Origin: Pseudomonadota bacterium
Lineage (GTDB): Bacteria > Pseudomonadota > Alphaproteobacteria > Acetobacterales > Acetobacteraceae
Reading direction: 5' to 3'
Assembly: GCA_021805485.1 (NCBI GenBank)
Contig: JAJZFF010000328.1
Coordinates: forward strand, 1-5,012
DNA: 5,012 nucleotides
In this document: positions 1 through 5,012 of the stretch, piece by piece
Layout of the letters: the number at the start of each line of letters is the position of its first letter
How positions within the stretch are numbered: the first letter of the stretch is position 1
Position numbers and translations under genes: made by a program
Notes under the pieces: model-generated
Seen by the model: the letters and a program-made list of their open reading frames with translations, nothing else
What the model was told of the DNA's origin: nothing
Databases searched by the model: none

Positions 1-552
1 CAGCACCTCGTGCAGTTGCCGCTTGGTGACGTAGTCGAGCGCGCCGAACGGCTCGTCCAGCAGCAGCACGCGCGCGCCGTTGGCGAACACGGTGGCCACG
101 GCGACGCGTTTGAGCATGCCGCCCGAGAGTTCCCGCGGCCAGGCCTCGGCGACGTGGCCGAGCCCGACGGCATCGAGATAGCGCGCCGCCACCGCCCGCC
201 GCTCGGCCCGGCCGACGCCGCGGCAGCGCAGCCCGTAGGCGACATTGTCGATGGCGCGCATCCAGGGAAACACGCTGTCCTTCTGGAACACCACGCCGCG
301 ATCCGGCCCCGGCCCGGCCACCGGCGCACCGCCGACGCTGAGCAGACCCGCCGTCGGCGCCAGCAGCCCGGCGATCATCTGCAGCAGCGTGCTCTTGCCG
401 CAGCCGGACGGGCCGACGACGCAGACGAACTCGCCCTCCGCCACCGCCAGCGACACCTCCTGCACCGCCACCACGCGCCCGCCATCGGCGCGGTGGAACA
501 CGCGCCCCGCACCTTCGAGCGCGATCATCGCCGGCGTTGCCACCATGTTCAT
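1..552 (-). CDS. ABC transporter ATP-binding protein, nitrate/sulfonate/taurine importer class (3' end cut by window edge)
   Basis: Cytoplasmic ATPase subunit that would power the importer encoded by this operon. The first 184 residues are present and the frame runs open off the left edge. Seen in sequence: Walker A GPSGCGKS at residues 47-54, the Q-loop in VVFQKD with Gln90, the ABC signature LSGGM at 142-146, and Walker B VLLLDEP at 162-168 followed by the D-loop GALD. The switch histidine expected further on lies outside the window. The Q-loop context FQKDSVFPW resembles SsuB/TauB/NrtD-type ATPases, which are usually about 250-270 residues, so some 70-80 residues are missing. The start ATG overlaps the permease stop as ATGA (552-549), a typical translational coupling arrangement; a second in-frame ATG two codons on (546) is also possible. 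The signature continues LKR where RQR is commoner. The substrate is not predictable from this subunit. Confidence 0.93.
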   Translation of the reverse strand, partial: MNMVATPAMIALEGAGRVFHRADGGRVVAVQEVSLAVAEGEFVCVVGPSGCGKSTLLQMIAGLLAPTAGLLSVGGAPVAGPGPDRGVVFQKDSVFPWMRAIDNVAYGLRCRGVGRAERRAVAARYLDAVGLGHVAEAWPRELSGGMLKRVAVATVFANGARVLLLDEPFGALDYVTKRQLHEVL

Positions 553-1421
553 GCCGCCCCCCCGATGCGCGCACGCTGGTTCCAGACCGAGAGCCGGGCG
601 AAAGCCGCGCCGGCCAGCGCGTCGAACCCGACCGCGACGACGCCGAGCAGCAGCAGGCAGGCGAGAATGCCGCGCACCTCGGTGGCACCGGCCAGGACCT
701 CGATCACCTTGCCGATGCCGCGCTGCGCGCCGAGCAGCTCCGCGATCGCCTCCAGCCCCCAGGCGCCGGCGAGCGCGATGCGCAGGCCGCCGAGGATCTC
801 GGGCACGGTCCCGGGCAGCACCACGTCGCGCAGCACCGCCCAGTCCCGCGCGCCGAGCGTCCGCGCCGCGTCCTCGTAGATCGGCTCGAGATTGTCGCTC
901 GCCCGCTGCGCCGCGAGATAGAGGATGACGGCGACATAGAACGTCACCAGCAGCACCGAGCTCGCGCGCCCGACGCCGAACCAGATCAGCAGGAACGGCG
1001 CCGCAACGAGGATCGGCACCGTGCCCGCCGTCATCATGACCGGATCGAGCAGCGCGCGCAGCACCGCCGAACGTCCGGTGACCAGCCCCGCCAGCGCGCC
1101 GAGCGTGCCACCGACCAGCACCGCGACGAGCACGTTCTCGCCGGTATAGATCATGGAATTGAACAGGCTGGCATTGTCGAGACCGTAGAAGGCGAGATCG
1201 GGCGCGGCGAAGAAATCCTCCCGCAGCCGCGCCAGCACGGAGAGCGGCGACGGCAGCGAGAAGGCCGGCACCACCAGGCTCAGCCCCTGCCAGATCAGCA
1301 GCAGCAGCGCATAGCCCGCCGGCGCCAGCGGATCGATCCGCCACCACGCCGCGCCCGCGCCGCCCCGTGACGGCGCGGTGCCTGCCTCATTCGGCGGCGG
1401 CACTGGCCAACCGATAGGCAT
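549..1421 (-). CDS. ABC transporter permease, SsuC/TauC-like (binding-protein-dependent inner-membrane component)
   Basis: Inner-membrane subunit, 290 residues, close to the usual 250-290 for this family. Hydrophobic segments are visible at roughly residues 33-53, 95-115, 128-149, 153-171, 210-230 and 252-274, consistent with six transmembrane helices. The cytoplasmic EAA loop that docks on the ATPase is clear: EDAARTLGA from residue 183, with the conserved Gly at 190 and LP at 202-203. The gene lies between the binding protein and the ATPase and presumably forms a homodimeric channel, as known for the family. The ATG at 1421 overlaps the binding-protein gene by 35 bases and has no close Shine-Dalgarno; the nearest GGAG lies about 22 bases upstream. 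The in-frame GTG at 1403 is an alternative start with a 17-base overlap. Translation probably depends on coupling to the upstream gene. Function is well supported, the exact start less so. Confidence 0.93.
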   Translation of the reverse strand: MPIGWPVPPPNEAGTAPSRGGAGAAWWRIDPLAPAGYALLLLIWQGLSLVVPAFSLPSPLSVLARLREDFFAAPDLAFYGLDNASLFNSMIYTGENVLVAVLVGGTLGALAGLVTGRSAVLRALLDPVMMTAGTVPILVAAPFLLIWFGVGRASSVLLVTFYVAVILYLAAQRASDNLEPIYEDAARTLGARDWAVLRDVVLPGTVPEILGGLRIALAGAWGLEAIAELLGAQRGIGKVIEVLAGATEVRGILACLLLLGVVAVGFDALAGAAFARLSVWNQRARIGGAA

Positions 1422-2727
1422 CGAGGAAGTCGTACCAGCCGTAGAGCTCCTTGGCGCGGGCCAGCAGCGCCTGCTTCGGCGCGTCGAGGGTCTTGCCTTC
1501 GAGCCCCTTGAACAGTGCGTCCGTCCGGCCGCGGTACTCCGCCATCTGCTTCCAGATCGGCGCCGCCCAGACGAAGCTGTCCGCGGTGACGGCGCCCTTC
1601 GGCATGATGCCGTGCGCCTCGTAGTCGCCGATGATCGCCGACCAGGCGTTCCTGTAGTAGAGCACGCCGTCGGTCTTGGCGAAGTAGGTGGCGTCGTAGT
1701 CGAAGCTGGAGAACGGATCCAGCGTCTTCACCGTGCTCTCGACGCCCTTGCCGTCGAGGCTGGTGCCGGCGACGGAGTTCAGATACGGCGCCTGCAGATC
1801 GAACAGCGACGGATCCTTGTCCACCGCCTCGATGGTGCGCCAGACCACCGAGAGGAAGCGCAGCACCGTGTTCTGATGGCCGTTCACATAGTCCGCGTTG
1901 GCGCCGATGCCGACGATGGCGACGAGATGCTCGATCGGCGAATCCACGCCGGAGGGGCCGTACTTGTAGAGATCGCCGTTGTCGATCAGCACCGTCCAGC
2001 CGGCCTGCTTCAGCGTATAGACGATGGGCGCGCCCTCGGGATTGACGAAATCCTCGCGTCCCGCCTTGGCCAGGACGAGGGATTTGGAATCGTCCAGCAC
2101 CTGCAAATTCCACTTCACCTTGGCGAAGCCCTGCACCGCCTCCTCGAACGGACGATCCGACAGCTCCGGCGCGCCGACCAGCGTCTTGCCGGCGAGCGGG
2201 GCGACGGCGGCATGGATCGCCTCCTCGAAGCTCTTGCCCTCGGCGATGTAGTCCTTGAACGATTTCAGATGCAGCGCCGGATTGGCCAGGATCGTGTTGG
2301 CGAGGAAATTGTCGGTGAAGGCGATGCATTTGAGCAGTTTCGAGGTCTTGTAGGTGGGCAGCATCAGCGGGCAGAACTCGGTGGAGATGTCCACCTGCCC
2401 GTTGAGCAGCAGGGCGGTCGCGTTGGTATCCGTCACCTTCAGCCCGAGCGGTTCGGGCGTGATGGTGATGCCGACATCCTTGAACCAGCCCTTCTTCAGC
2501 GCGATGACGTAGAACGTGTTGTCGGCATAGGGCCGCATCGCGAAATTGATGCTCGCCGACGGGATCGCGGTGCCCGCCTCGGCCGGCACCGGACGATAGA
2601 GATCATTGTCCGCGGCATGCGCGGGAGCCGCGAACAGGCCGAGCGCCGCCAGCGCGGCAGCGCCGACCTGGCAGGCGAGCGTGCGCCGGAACGAGCCAGC
2701 CGGTCCGGTCGGATGCGGGTTCGGCAT
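1387..2727 (-). CDS. ABC transporter periplasmic substrate-binding protein, NMT1/THI5 / SsuA-TauA-like
   Basis: First gene of the ABC importer operon, 446 residues. It would bind the substrate in the periplasm and deliver it to the permease. The N-terminus is a signal peptide: FRRTLACQ at 13-20, a hydrophobic stretch to residue 34, and AHA|AD giving cleavage after residue 38. The twin Arg makes Tat export conceivable, but the motif is poor and Sec is as likely. Family hallmarks are INFAMRPYADN near residue 60, ALKKGWFKDVGI at 76-87 and LLNGQVDIS at 107-115, the pattern of nitrate/sulfonate/bicarbonate-type binding proteins. The frame is open upstream to an ATG at 2832, but the 2727 start is preferred because AGGAGG precedes it by 10 bases and a proper signal peptide follows. 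At about 408 mature residues it is longer than typical SsuA/TauA proteins (around 300); the extra length includes a helical C-terminal part. The substrate is unknown. Confidence 0.93.
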   Translation of the reverse strand: MPNPHPTGPAGSFRRTLACQVGAAALAALGLFAAPAHAADNDLYRPVPAEAGTAIPSASINFAMRPYADNTFYVIALKKGWFKDVGITITPEPLGLKVTDTNATALLLNGQVDISTEFCPLMLPTYKTSKLLKCIAFTDNFLANTILANPALHLKSFKDYIAEGKSFEEAIHAAVAPLAGKTLVGAPELSDRPFEEAVQGFAKVKWNLQVLDDSKSLVLAKAGREDFVNPEGAPIVYTLKQAGWTVLIDNGDLYKYGPSGVDSPIEHLVAIVGIGANADYVNGHQNTVLRFLSVVWRTIEAVDKDPSLFDLQAPYLNSVAGTSLDGKGVESTVKTLDPFSSFDYDATYFAKTDGVLYYRNAWSAIIGDYEAHGIMPKGAVTADSFVWAAPIWKQMAEYRGRTDALFKGLEGKTLDAPKQALLARAKELYGWYDFLDAYRLASAAAE

Positions 2728-2737
2728 CGGTGGTCTT

Positions 2738-2743
2738 CCTCCT
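2738..2743 (-). promoter_or_regulatory. Ribosome binding site deciding the binding-protein start
   Basis: The minus strand reads AGGAGG here, followed by ten bases and then ATG at 2727. This argues for the 2727 start over the in-frame ATG at 2832, which would put 35 arginine-rich residues before the signal peptide and would absorb the likely promoter. Confidence 0.8.
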
Positions 2744-2762
2744 CGTGCGGTGGATGAGCGGC

Positions 2763-2782
2763 GCGGACAGCACCGCAGCATG
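2763..2782 (-). repeat. Shared upstream element, copy A (upstream of the ABC operon)
   Basis: The plus strand reads GCGGACAGCACCGCAGCATG. The same sequence lacking one G (GCGGACA-CACCGCAGCATG) occurs at 3728-3746, in the same orientation, upstream of the lipoprotein gene. This copy ends 35 bases before the start codon at 2727. On the transcribed strand it begins with the -10-like CATGCT and continues into the probable start of the transcript. Confidence 0.75.
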
Positions 2783-2805
2783 CGGCGAATCAGGCAAAGC
2801 AACAA
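2777..2805 (-). promoter_or_regulatory. Candidate sigma-70-type promoter of the ABC importer operon
   Basis: On the minus strand a -35-like TTGTTG (2805-2800) is separated by exactly 17 bases from a -10-like CATGCT (2782-2777). This predicts a transcript start near 2770 and a leader of about 45 bases before the ATG at 2727. The -10 sits inside CCGCATGCTGCGG (2786-2774), a small inverted repeat with 5-base arms. The -10 and the bases after it recur upstream of the lipoprotein gene, which strengthens the call. No transcription data are available, so this is inference from motif and position. Confidence 0.5.
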
Positions 2806-2868
2806 GCGTGCCGCGCCAACGGGATTTTTCAATCTGGTCTTGCGGCTCCGCGCCCAGAACCGCCGCGT

Positions 2869-2906
2869 CGCGCGCCGTCACTCCCGCGCGCCGTCACTCC
2901 CGCGCG
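2869..2906. repeat. Tandem direct repeat, 16-base unit, about 2.4 copies, across the lipoprotein stop codon
   Basis: CGCGCGCCGTCACTCC occurs twice without mismatch at 2869-2884 and 2885-2900, followed by a partial third unit CGCGCG to 2906. The lipoprotein stop (TGA, 2896-2894) lies in the second unit, so the other unit is a duplicate of the gene end just downstream of the real stop. Replication slippage is the simplest origin. The repeats are GC-rich but lack a following T-run, so they are not a standard terminator. Confidence 0.85.
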
Positions 2907-3703
2907 GCGGTGCTCCCCGGCGGCGCGCGAAGGCTGAGCGAGGCGAAGAATTCGTCGGCGAGGCGGCGGATGCCCGCCCCGCGCCGGTCGGCGTCCGGGT
3001 CGCCCTTCACGAAGGCCTCCGTCACCTCCAGTTCCACCACCGCGACGCCGGGATCGAGACAAAAGCGCGAGGTCGTGGCGCGAACCGTCATCACCGGCGG
3101 CACGGCCTCTGCGACCGGGCCTTCCACCTCGCTGCGCAGCGGCACGCAAGTCGTCCCGGCGATGGGCTCGCCGGCGCTGGCCGTGACCACGGTGAGCGGC
3201 GGTCCGTCCGGCCGCCGGACGGTGCGCGCGGCGAGCAGCGCGCGGGCATCCGCCGCCACGCGCTGGCGCAGCGTCTCAAGGGTTTGCGGCGCGGCGCCGA
3301 AATACGCCCCGGCGCGGAACACGCGGATGCTGAATAGCGCCGAGTGCAGGCGTTCGGCCACGCTCAGCGTCCCGTTCGGCGGCGGCGGCGCGCCCGGCTC
3401 CGCTACCTCGTGCATGGCGACGAAGCCGGTGTCGTCGCTCGCGATGATGCACCAGCGCGGACCAGGCAGCATGACCGAGCCCGCATCGGGGAGGCGCACG
3501 CGCACCGGCGACATGACGTAGGAGCCATGGACCGAAGCGCAGTTCTCCGGCGAACCGCTGCGCACGCCGCCCGCGGCGATCGGCGGCAGGATCCTGGTCG
3601 CGGCTGGCGGTGCCTGGCTGCACGCGGCGAGCACGGTCAGCGCCAGCAGCAGCGCACGGGCCGCGCCATGCGTCCGGCGGCGCGGCGGAGGTGTGGCGGC
3701 CAC
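2894..3703 (-). CDS. Predicted lipoprotein of unknown function
   Basis: A 269-residue protein that I do not recognise. The N-terminus is a lipoprotein signal: RRR at 8-10, the hydrophobic stretch ALLLALTVLA, and the lipobox LAAC with lipidated Cys28, followed by Ser-Gln, which favours outer-membrane sorting. The mature part has four further cysteines (55, 85, 186, 215), enough for two disulfides. It also has a proline run near 106-109, a probable amphipathic helix around 140-160 (TLETLRQRVAADARALLAAR) and a short helix near the C-terminus (RRLADEFFASLSL). No catalytic motif is visible. The GTG start at 3703 is chosen because GGAGG ends six bases upstream and the signal peptide follows directly. 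The open frame extends far upstream, but that part is only antisense to the neighbouring plus-strand gene. It lies on the same strand as the ABC operon with a 166-base gap, so it probably has its own promoter. Existence is well supported; function is unknown. Confidence 0.82.
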   Translation of the reverse strand: MAATPPPRRRTHGAARALLLALTVLAACSQAPPAATRILPPIAAGGVRSGSPENCASVHGSYVMSPVRVRLPDAGSVMLPGPRWCIIASDDTGFVAMHEVAEPGAPPPPNGTLSVAERLHSALFSIRVFRAGAYFGAAPQTLETLRQRVAADARALLAARTVRRPDGPPLTVVTASAGEPIAGTTCVPLRSEVEGPVAEAVPPVMTVRATTSRFCLDPGVAVVELEVTEAFVKGDPDADRRGAGIRRLADEFFASLSLRAPPGSTAARE

Positions 3704-3709
3704 GTGAGA

Positions 3710-3714
3710 CCTCC
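3710..3714 (-). promoter_or_regulatory. Ribosome binding site deciding the GTG start of the lipoprotein gene
   Basis: The minus strand reads GAGGGAGG followed by TCTCAC and then GTG at 3703. The GGAGG core with a six-base spacer is near ideal and outweighs the in-frame ATG at 3745, which lies inside the probable promoter and has no such site. Confidence 0.8.
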
Positions 3715-3727
3715 CTCGTTCAGGGCG

Positions 3728-3746
3728 GCGGACACACCGCAGCATG
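3728..3746 (-). repeat. Shared upstream element, copy B (upstream of the lipoprotein gene)
   Basis: This is the 19-base partner of the element at 2763-2782, identical apart from one missing G. It ends 24 bases before the GTG at 3703, so the two copies sit at similar distances upstream of their genes and in the same orientation. Confidence 0.75.
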
Positions 3747-3749
3747 GCA
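3741..3749 (-). promoter_or_regulatory. Candidate extended -10 promoter element for the lipoprotein gene
   Basis: The minus strand reads TGCCATGCT, a -10-like CATGCT preceded by the TGn of an extended -10. No TTGACA-like hexamer lies 16-18 bases upstream, which is compatible with an activator-dependent promoter. The predicted transcript start is near 3734-3735, about 30 bases before the GTG. The FNR/FixK-type box would be centred at about -70 from that start. Confidence 0.42.
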
Positions 3750-3797
3750 CGGACAGCCGCCCGCTCGCCACCCTGGCGTCGCCGCGGAGGCGTGTCA

Positions 3798-3811
3798 TTG
3801 ATCCGGGTCAA
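3798..3811. promoter_or_regulatory. FNR/FixK-type (anaerobox) operator candidate
   Basis: TTGATCCGGGTCAA fits the CRP/FNR-superfamily anaerobox pattern TTGAY-N4-RTCAA at all ten constrained positions. It is palindromic except for one T/G pair. Known regulators of this kind (FNR, FixK, FnrN, Dnr) respond to low oxygen or nitrogen oxides. The site lies in the intergenic region between divergent genes, centred about 61-62 bases upstream of the transcript start predicted for the plus-strand gene, a classic class I activator position. Which regulator binds, and whether one does, cannot be seen from this window. Confidence 0.55.
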
Positions 3812-3851
3812 GCGGCCGGCGCATTTCCCCTGCCCCGCCCGCCGCCTTCCG

Positions 3852-3860
3852 TGCCATGCT
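3852..3860 (+). promoter_or_regulatory. Candidate extended -10 promoter element for the Liv-type binding-protein gene
   Basis: TGCCATGCT is an extended -10-like element identical to the one on the opposite strand at 3749-3741. No convincing -35 lies 17 bases upstream (GCCCCG there), so an upstream activator would make sense. The predicted start is near 3866, giving a leader of about 42 bases ending in a purine-rich ribosome site. Confidence 0.42.
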
Positions 3861-3894
3861 CGCGCCCATGGCGGGCAACGCCAACAAAAGAACC

Positions 3895-3901
3895 GGGGGG
3901 A
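3895..3901 (+). promoter_or_regulatory. Ribosome binding site of the Liv-type binding-protein gene
   Basis: A run of six G followed by A ends about six bases before ATG 3908. It is not the canonical AGGAGG, but it can pair with the CCUCC anti-Shine-Dalgarno through one G-U pair. It supports ATG 3908 over the in-frame ATG at 3914. Confidence 0.6.
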
Positions 3902-3907
3902 AAAACC

Positions 3908-5012
3908 ATGTCGATGACACGCCGCCTGCTGCTCGGCGCCGCTGCCGCCACGCCGCTGCACCGCGCCCACGCCGCCAGCCCGGAGCCGATCCGCATCGGC
4001 GTGCTCACCGATCTCTCCGGCCCCTATCGCGACGTCACCGGGCCGACCAGCGTCCTCTGCGCGCGCCAGGCGGTGGCCGAATTCACCGCCGCCAACCCCT
4101 CCATTCCGGTCGAGCTCATCGCTGCCGATCATCAGAACAAGCCGGACGTCGCGGTCGGCATCGCGCGGCAATGGTTCGACCGCGGCGGCGTGGACGTCAT
4201 CACCGATGTCGGCAACAGCGCCGCCGCCATCGCGCTCAACGCCGTGGTCGAGGAGAAGGACCGGGTCCATCTCAACACCGCCGCCGGCACCTCCGAACTC
4301 ACCGGACGGCACTGCAGCCCGAACCTGATCCACTGGTCCTACGATACCTGGTGCCTCGCCCACTCCACCGGCACCGCCCTCACCAAGGCCGGCGGCGAGA
4401 CCTGGTTCTTCGTCGTCGCCGACTACACGTTCGGCCATTCCATCCAGCGCGACACCACTCAGTTCATCACGGAGGCCGGCGGCAAGGTCCTCGGGGCCGT
4501 GGTCTATCCGTTCCCCGGCACCACCGATTTCTCCGCCTATCTGCTGCAGGCGCAGGCGAGTGGCGCGCGCGTGATCGGCTTCGCCAACGCCGGCGACGAT
4601 CTGGTGAACTGCGTGAAGCAGGCACAGGAATTCGGCATCACCCGGAACGGCACGCGGCTCGCGGCGATGGTCGGCGCCATCACCGGCGTCGTCGCCATGG
4701 GCCTGCAGGCGAGCCAGGGGCTGGTGCTGACGGAGACGTTCTACTGGGACATGAACGAGCGCACCCGCAGCTTCTACGGCCGCGTGAAGCCCGCCCTGCC
4801 CGCCGGCGTGTTCCCCAACAACGTGCACGCCGGCGCCTACGCGGCGGTGCGGCACTATCTCAAAAACGTGCGCGCGATGGGCCCAGCGGCGGCGAAGGCG
4901 TCCGGCCGGGCGATGGTGGCGGCGATGAAGGCGATGCCGACCGACGATGATTGCTTCGGCCCCGGCCTGATCCGCCCCGACGGGCGCAAAATCCACCCCG
5001 CCTATCTGTTCC
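3908..5012 (+). CDS. ABC transporter substrate-binding protein, branched-chain amino acid (Liv / Peripla_BP_6) type (3' end cut by window edge)
   Basis: Periplasmic binding protein; 368 residues are present and the frame is open at the right edge. Family members are usually about 390-420 residues, so only the C-terminus is missing. The N-terminus TRRLLLGAAAA (4-14) fits a Tat twin-arginine signal, with AHA|AS giving cleavage after residue 22. The mature protein opens with IRIGVLTDLSGPY at 28-40, the hallmark start of Liv-type type I periplasmic binding proteins. Other family features are NTAAGTSELTG, the two-cysteine segment CSPNLIHWSYDTWC, FVVADYTFGHSIQRD in the hinge/second-lobe region, and YPFPGTTDFSAYLLQAQ. 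It is divergent from the lipoprotein gene and probably begins a second importer operon (permeases and ATPases to the right, unseen). Proteins of this family bind many ligands besides branched-chain amino acids (aromatics, amides, urea), so the substrate is left open. Confidence 0.93.
   Translation, partial: MSMTRRLLLGAAAATPLHRAHAASPEPIRIGVLTDLSGPYRDVTGPTSVLCARQAVAEFTAANPSIPVELIAADHQNKPDVAVGIARQWFDRGGVDVITDVGNSAAAIALNAVVEEKDRVHLNTAAGTSELTGRHCSPNLIHWSYDTWCLAHSTGTALTKAGGETWFFVVADYTFGHSIQRDTTQFITEAGGKVLGAVVYPFPGTTDFSAYLLQAQASGARVIGFANAGDDLVNCVKQAQEFGITRNGTRLAAMVGAITGVVAMGLQASQGLVLTETFYWDMNERTRSFYGRVKPALPAGVFPNNVHAGAYAAVRHYLKNVRAMGPAAAKASGRAMVAAMKAMPTDDDCFGPGLIRPDGRKIHPAYLF

Larger units (their letters stand above)
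3741..3860. repeat. Perfect 13-base inverted repeat flanking the divergent control region
   Basis: The left arm AGCATGGCACGGA (3741-3753) is the exact reverse complement of the right arm TCCGTGCCATGCT (3848-3860). Each arm carries TGCCATGCT pointing toward the gene on its side. The midpoint (3800.5) is four bases from the centre of the FNR/FixK-type box (3804.5). The 94-base loop makes an RNA hairpin role unlikely; mirrored promoter elements are the better reading. Confidence 0.7.

Noticed and set aside
10..1370. Plus-strand open frames over the ATPase and permease genes
   Set aside because: They are antisense to genes with complete ABC motifs and have the biased composition of GC-rich shadow frames.
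1378..2757. A 459-residue plus-strand open frame
   Set aside because: It lies antisense over the binding-protein gene and is rich in Arg, Asp and Gly with no domain features. Long antisense frames are common in GC-rich coding DNA.
2728..2832. N-terminal extension of the binding protein to ATG 2832
   Set aside because: It would place 35 basic residues before a normal signal peptide and overlap the likely promoter; AGGAGG precedes the 2727 start.
2820..2868. Possible terminator hairpin after the lipoprotein gene
   Set aside because: Only a 4-base stem with a GAAA loop (GATTGAAAAATC on the minus strand) and a loose 5-base GCGGC/GCCGC pairing are visible, with no T-run after a strong stem. The evidence is too weak to call.
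2728..2893. TPP riboswitch, considered because of the THI5-like binding protein
   Set aside because: The conserved CTGAGA and the ACCTGA...GATAATGCC core are absent, and the predicted leader is only about 45 bases.
2869..2906. CRISPR array start
   Set aside because: The units are 16 bases and directly adjacent with no spacers, so this is a tandem repeat.
3856..4950. A 364-residue plus-strand open frame starting in the leader of the Liv-type gene
   Set aside because: It is an out-of-frame reading of the real gene with extreme Arg/His content. The real frame has a Tat signal and the family motifs.
3704..4996. A minus-strand open frame continuing upstream of the lipoprotein gene, giving a 700-residue protein
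   Set aside because: The extra 431 residues are antisense to the well-supported Liv-type binding-protein gene and are low-complexity Gly/Ala/Arg/His. A strong ribosome site and lipoprotein signal place the real start at GTG 3703.

Overview
The window is very GC-rich, gene-dense DNA with strong Shine-Dalgarno sites, Sec/Tat and lipoprotein export signals, and two different families of ABC importer. This fits an alphaproteobacterium, perhaps of the Acetobacteraceae/Rhodospirillales type. That placement is inferred from composition and gene style only. All five genes look intact apart from the two cut by the window edges.

Layout. Positions 1-2727, minus strand: a compact three-gene ABC importer operon of the nitrate/sulfonate/bicarbonate (Ssu/Tau-like) class. 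It is transcribed in the order periplasmic binding protein (2727-1387), permease (1421-549), ATPase (552 to beyond the left edge). The genes overlap by 35 and 4 bases. Positions 2728-2893: a 166-base gap with a good ribosome site and a likely promoter for this operon. Positions 2894-3703, minus strand: a GTG-started lipoprotein of unknown function. Positions 3704-3907: a 204-base divergent regulatory region. Positions 3908 to beyond the right edge, plus strand: a Tat-exported binding protein of the branched-chain amino acid (Liv) type.

How it fits together. The ABC operon would capture a small substrate in the periplasm and pump it inward; the substrate cannot be read from sequence. The Liv-type protein on the right probably heads a second importer whose permeases and ATPases lie outside the window.

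The most interesting part is non-coding. The divergent region holds a complete FNR/FixK-type box (TTGATCCGGGTCAA, 3798-3811). It lies almost midway between two mirrored extended -10 elements formed by a perfect 13-base inverted repeat (3741-3753 and 3848-3860). A 19-base element upstream of the lipoprotein recurs, with one inserted base, upstream of the left ABC operon. Together these suggest that the lipoprotein and one or both transport systems are expressed in a coordinated, possibly oxygen- or redox-responsive way. No mobile element, RNA gene, CRISPR array or clearly new protein system was found.
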